Positions 5,012 to 5,754 of a stretch of 5,754 bases of DNA are shown here, in pieces (position 1 is the stretch's first letter; every line of letters begins with the position of its first letter). Location: contig JAEORY010000280.1 in assembly GCA_016840645.1 (NCBI GenBank), forward strand, positions 1 to 5,754, written 5' to 3'. Below the pieces are notes generated by a model. That model was not told the origin of the DNA. It saw only the letters and a program-made list of their open reading frames with translations, and searched no databases. The position numbers and the translations under genes are program-made. The stretch comes from Candidatus Borrarchaeota archaeon (GTDB taxonomy: Archaea; Asgardarchaeota; Sifarchaeia; Borrarchaeales; Borrarchaeaceae).

Positions 5012-5125
5012 TTATTTACCTTGGCCTCGTAATTTTTTTCGCGTTCCTTTTGGTTTTGAATGTTTACCATTACCTTGTCTAGTTTTCTTAGGCTTTGCCT
5101 CTACGTATGTACCACCTTTTAACAT
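5012..5125 (-). CDS. 37-residue basic protein
   Basis: A short frame from ATG 5125 to TAA encoding a very basic peptide: MLKGGTYVEAKPKKTRQGNG, then a KHSKPKGTRKKLRGQGK tail. About 13 of 37 residues are Lys or Arg, with no acidic residues except one Glu. The RQGN...KH...RKK.RGQGK pattern resembles small basic proteins I recall from marine cyanophage genomes, of unknown function. It fills the otherwise empty gap between the endolysin and the basic protein at 5162, reads in the same direction as both, and is separated by 33 and 36 nt. No clear ribosome-binding site is visible. The positive charge fits nucleic-acid binding or packaging, which is inference. Confidence 0.6.
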   Translation of the reverse strand: MLKGGTYVEAKPKKTRQGNGKHSKPKGTRKKLRGQGK

Positions 5126-5146
5126 TTAATGAGTGCATCTACAATG

Positions 5147-5163
5147 AGCATAACACTTATGCT
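5147..5163. repeat. Perfect 7-bp inverted repeat (small stem-loop)
   Basis: AGCATAA, a 3-nt loop (CAC), then TTATGCT. It begins at the stop codon of the minus-strand gene at 5162 and lies just upstream of the 37-residue gene. No T-run follows on the minus strand, so it is not a standard intrinsic terminator. It could be an RNA-processing hairpin, a weak attenuator or a protein-binding site, or simply chance. Confidence 0.4.
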
Positions 5164-5464
5164 ACCATTTTTCGCGGTCAGCCCAGTATGCTGCAGACAT
5201 TTTTCCTTTGGCAATATTTTTTCCATGTCGTGCTTTAAAAGAGGCACGTTTATTTTTCATCTTTTCTGACTCACCTGCTTTTGGTTTACCTGCTGTTTTG
5301 GCACCTTGCTCACCAAAACGAATTAGTTTTTCTTTGCCGCCTTCTTTTGCTAGGACCATATGCGATTTGTTGGGATGATTAGGAGTTCTCACAGGCTTAT
5401 TAGGCTTTAGCGAGTCCTTTGCTTTCTTTGCTGCTGATGCTGCTTTTAATCTTTTGTTAGACAT
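5162..5464 (-). CDS. Conserved basic phage protein of unknown function
   Basis: A 100-residue protein with roughly a quarter Lys plus Arg. Residues 1-30 are a Lys/Ala-rich helix and a Pro/Asn-rich linker. Residues 34-66 (SHMVLAKEGGKEKLIRFGEQ, then GAKTAGKPKAGES) and the C-terminal RASFKARHGKNIAKGKMSAA-YWADREKW match a pattern I recall from many podovirus-like phages. In those proteins the ending 'RHxKNIAKGKMSAAYWADKxKW' is nearly invariant. The function is not established; a DNA-binding or virion-associated role is plausible given the charge and its position among late genes. ATG 5464 is the only sensible start. It lies 2 nt downstream of the preceding gene's stop, so the two are probably translated from one message. 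Confidence 0.83.
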   Translation of the reverse strand: MSNKRLKAASAAKKAKDSLKPNKPVRTPNHPNKSHMVLAKEGGKEKLIRFGEQGAKTAGKPKAGESEKMKNKRASFKARHGKNIAKGKMSAAYWADREKW

Positions 5465-5466
5465 AA

Positions 5467-5754
5467 TTAGAATCCGAAACCTGGTAAACCACCAAAGCCA
5501 CCGCCTCCTCCTCCTAATAAATCTCCTCCGAAGTCGGAGGTGAAATCATCTAAGAAGTTTTGACCTGAAGTTGATTTCTTAGTTTTAATTGTAGTATTAT
5601 TACCAAAATCTGCAAAACTATTAGGTGATTGTATCGAAGGTGTATCAAGAAAACTTCCGATAGAACTCAAGGCCGCCTCTGGACTTGAAGTATTTAAACC
5701 TCCTAATATGTCGAAATCTCCAAATTCAGCCTTTACTTCTTCTTTGCTTTGCCC
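5467..5754 (-). CDS. C-terminal part of a phage protein with glycine-rich end (runs off right edge)
   Basis: The frame is open from the window's right edge to the TAA at 5467-5469, giving 95 visible residues, so the real start lies outside. A TTG at 5670 is not a convincing start because coding continues upstream of it (EEVKAEFGDFDILGGLNTSS). The visible sequence is low in charge and rich in Ser, Asp, Phe and Gly, with two DF/FG-type segments (FGDFDILGG, FTSDFGGDLL). It ends in an unusual GGGGGGFGGLPGFGF tail. I do not recognise the family. Its place directly upstream of the conserved basic protein and the lysis gene fits a structural or internal virion protein, but this is context only. Confidence 0.68.
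   Translation of the reverse strand, partial: GQSKEEVKAEFGDFDILGGLNTSSPEAALSSIGSFLDTPSIQSPNSFADFGNNTTIKTKKSTSGQNFLDDFTSDFGGDLLGGGGGGFGGLPGFGF

Noticed and set aside
5467..5670. Complete 67-residue gene starting at TTG 5670
   Set aside because: The same frame is open without interruption to the right edge with protein-like sequence, so this is better read as the C-terminal part of a longer gene.
1..5754. tRNA genes, CRISPR arrays, insertion sequences and attachment sites
   Set aside because: No cloverleaf-like sequence, regularly spaced repeats, transposase motifs or long terminal repeats were seen on reading both strands.

Overview
This looks like a piece of a tailed bacteriophage genome, most likely from a phage of a cyanobacterium. 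Four genes can be named with fair to high confidence: a dCTP deaminase, a GH24 (T4/lambda-type) endolysin, a DUF3310 protein, and a relative of phage Dam N6-adenine methyltransferases. The cyanobacterial host is suggested mainly by a small protein at 3998-4291 that resembles NblA, the phycobilisome-degradation adaptor. Genes are packed with tiny gaps or overlaps, no rRNA or tRNA was recognised, and most of the window is AT-rich.

Layout. (1) Positions 1-314, minus strand: the N-terminal part of a proline/glutamine-rich protein that leaves the window on the left. (2) Positions 358-2840, plus strand: a helix-turn-helix protein, two unknown proteins and the Dam-like protein, joined by three successive 4-nt ATGA stop/start overlaps, then a dCTP deaminase. 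This reads as a DNA-metabolism and regulation module. (3) Positions 2837-3184, minus strand: a small basic unknown protein whose stop overlaps the stop of the deaminase gene. (4) Positions 3237-3991, plus strand: two long open frames that overlap by 340 nt. The second carries a C-terminal DUF3310 domain and has no ordinary start codon downstream of the overlap. (5) Positions 3998-5754, minus strand: read leftward from the right edge, these are a protein with a glycine-rich C-terminus (partial), a conserved-looking basic phage protein, a 37-residue basic protein, the endolysin and the NblA-like protein. This looks like a late (structure/lysis) block.

How the parts fit. The deaminase feeds dUTP/dTTP synthesis during phage replication. 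The HTH and Dam-like proteins could act on DNA or on expression. The endolysin opens the cell. The NblA-like protein could direct host light-harvesting antennae to proteolysis. The most interesting points are the long same-strand overlap at 3392-3731, the loss of the (D/N)PPY catalytic motif in the Dam-like protein, and the NblA-like gene placed beside the lysis gene. All assignments were made by reading the translated sequences; no database search was run.
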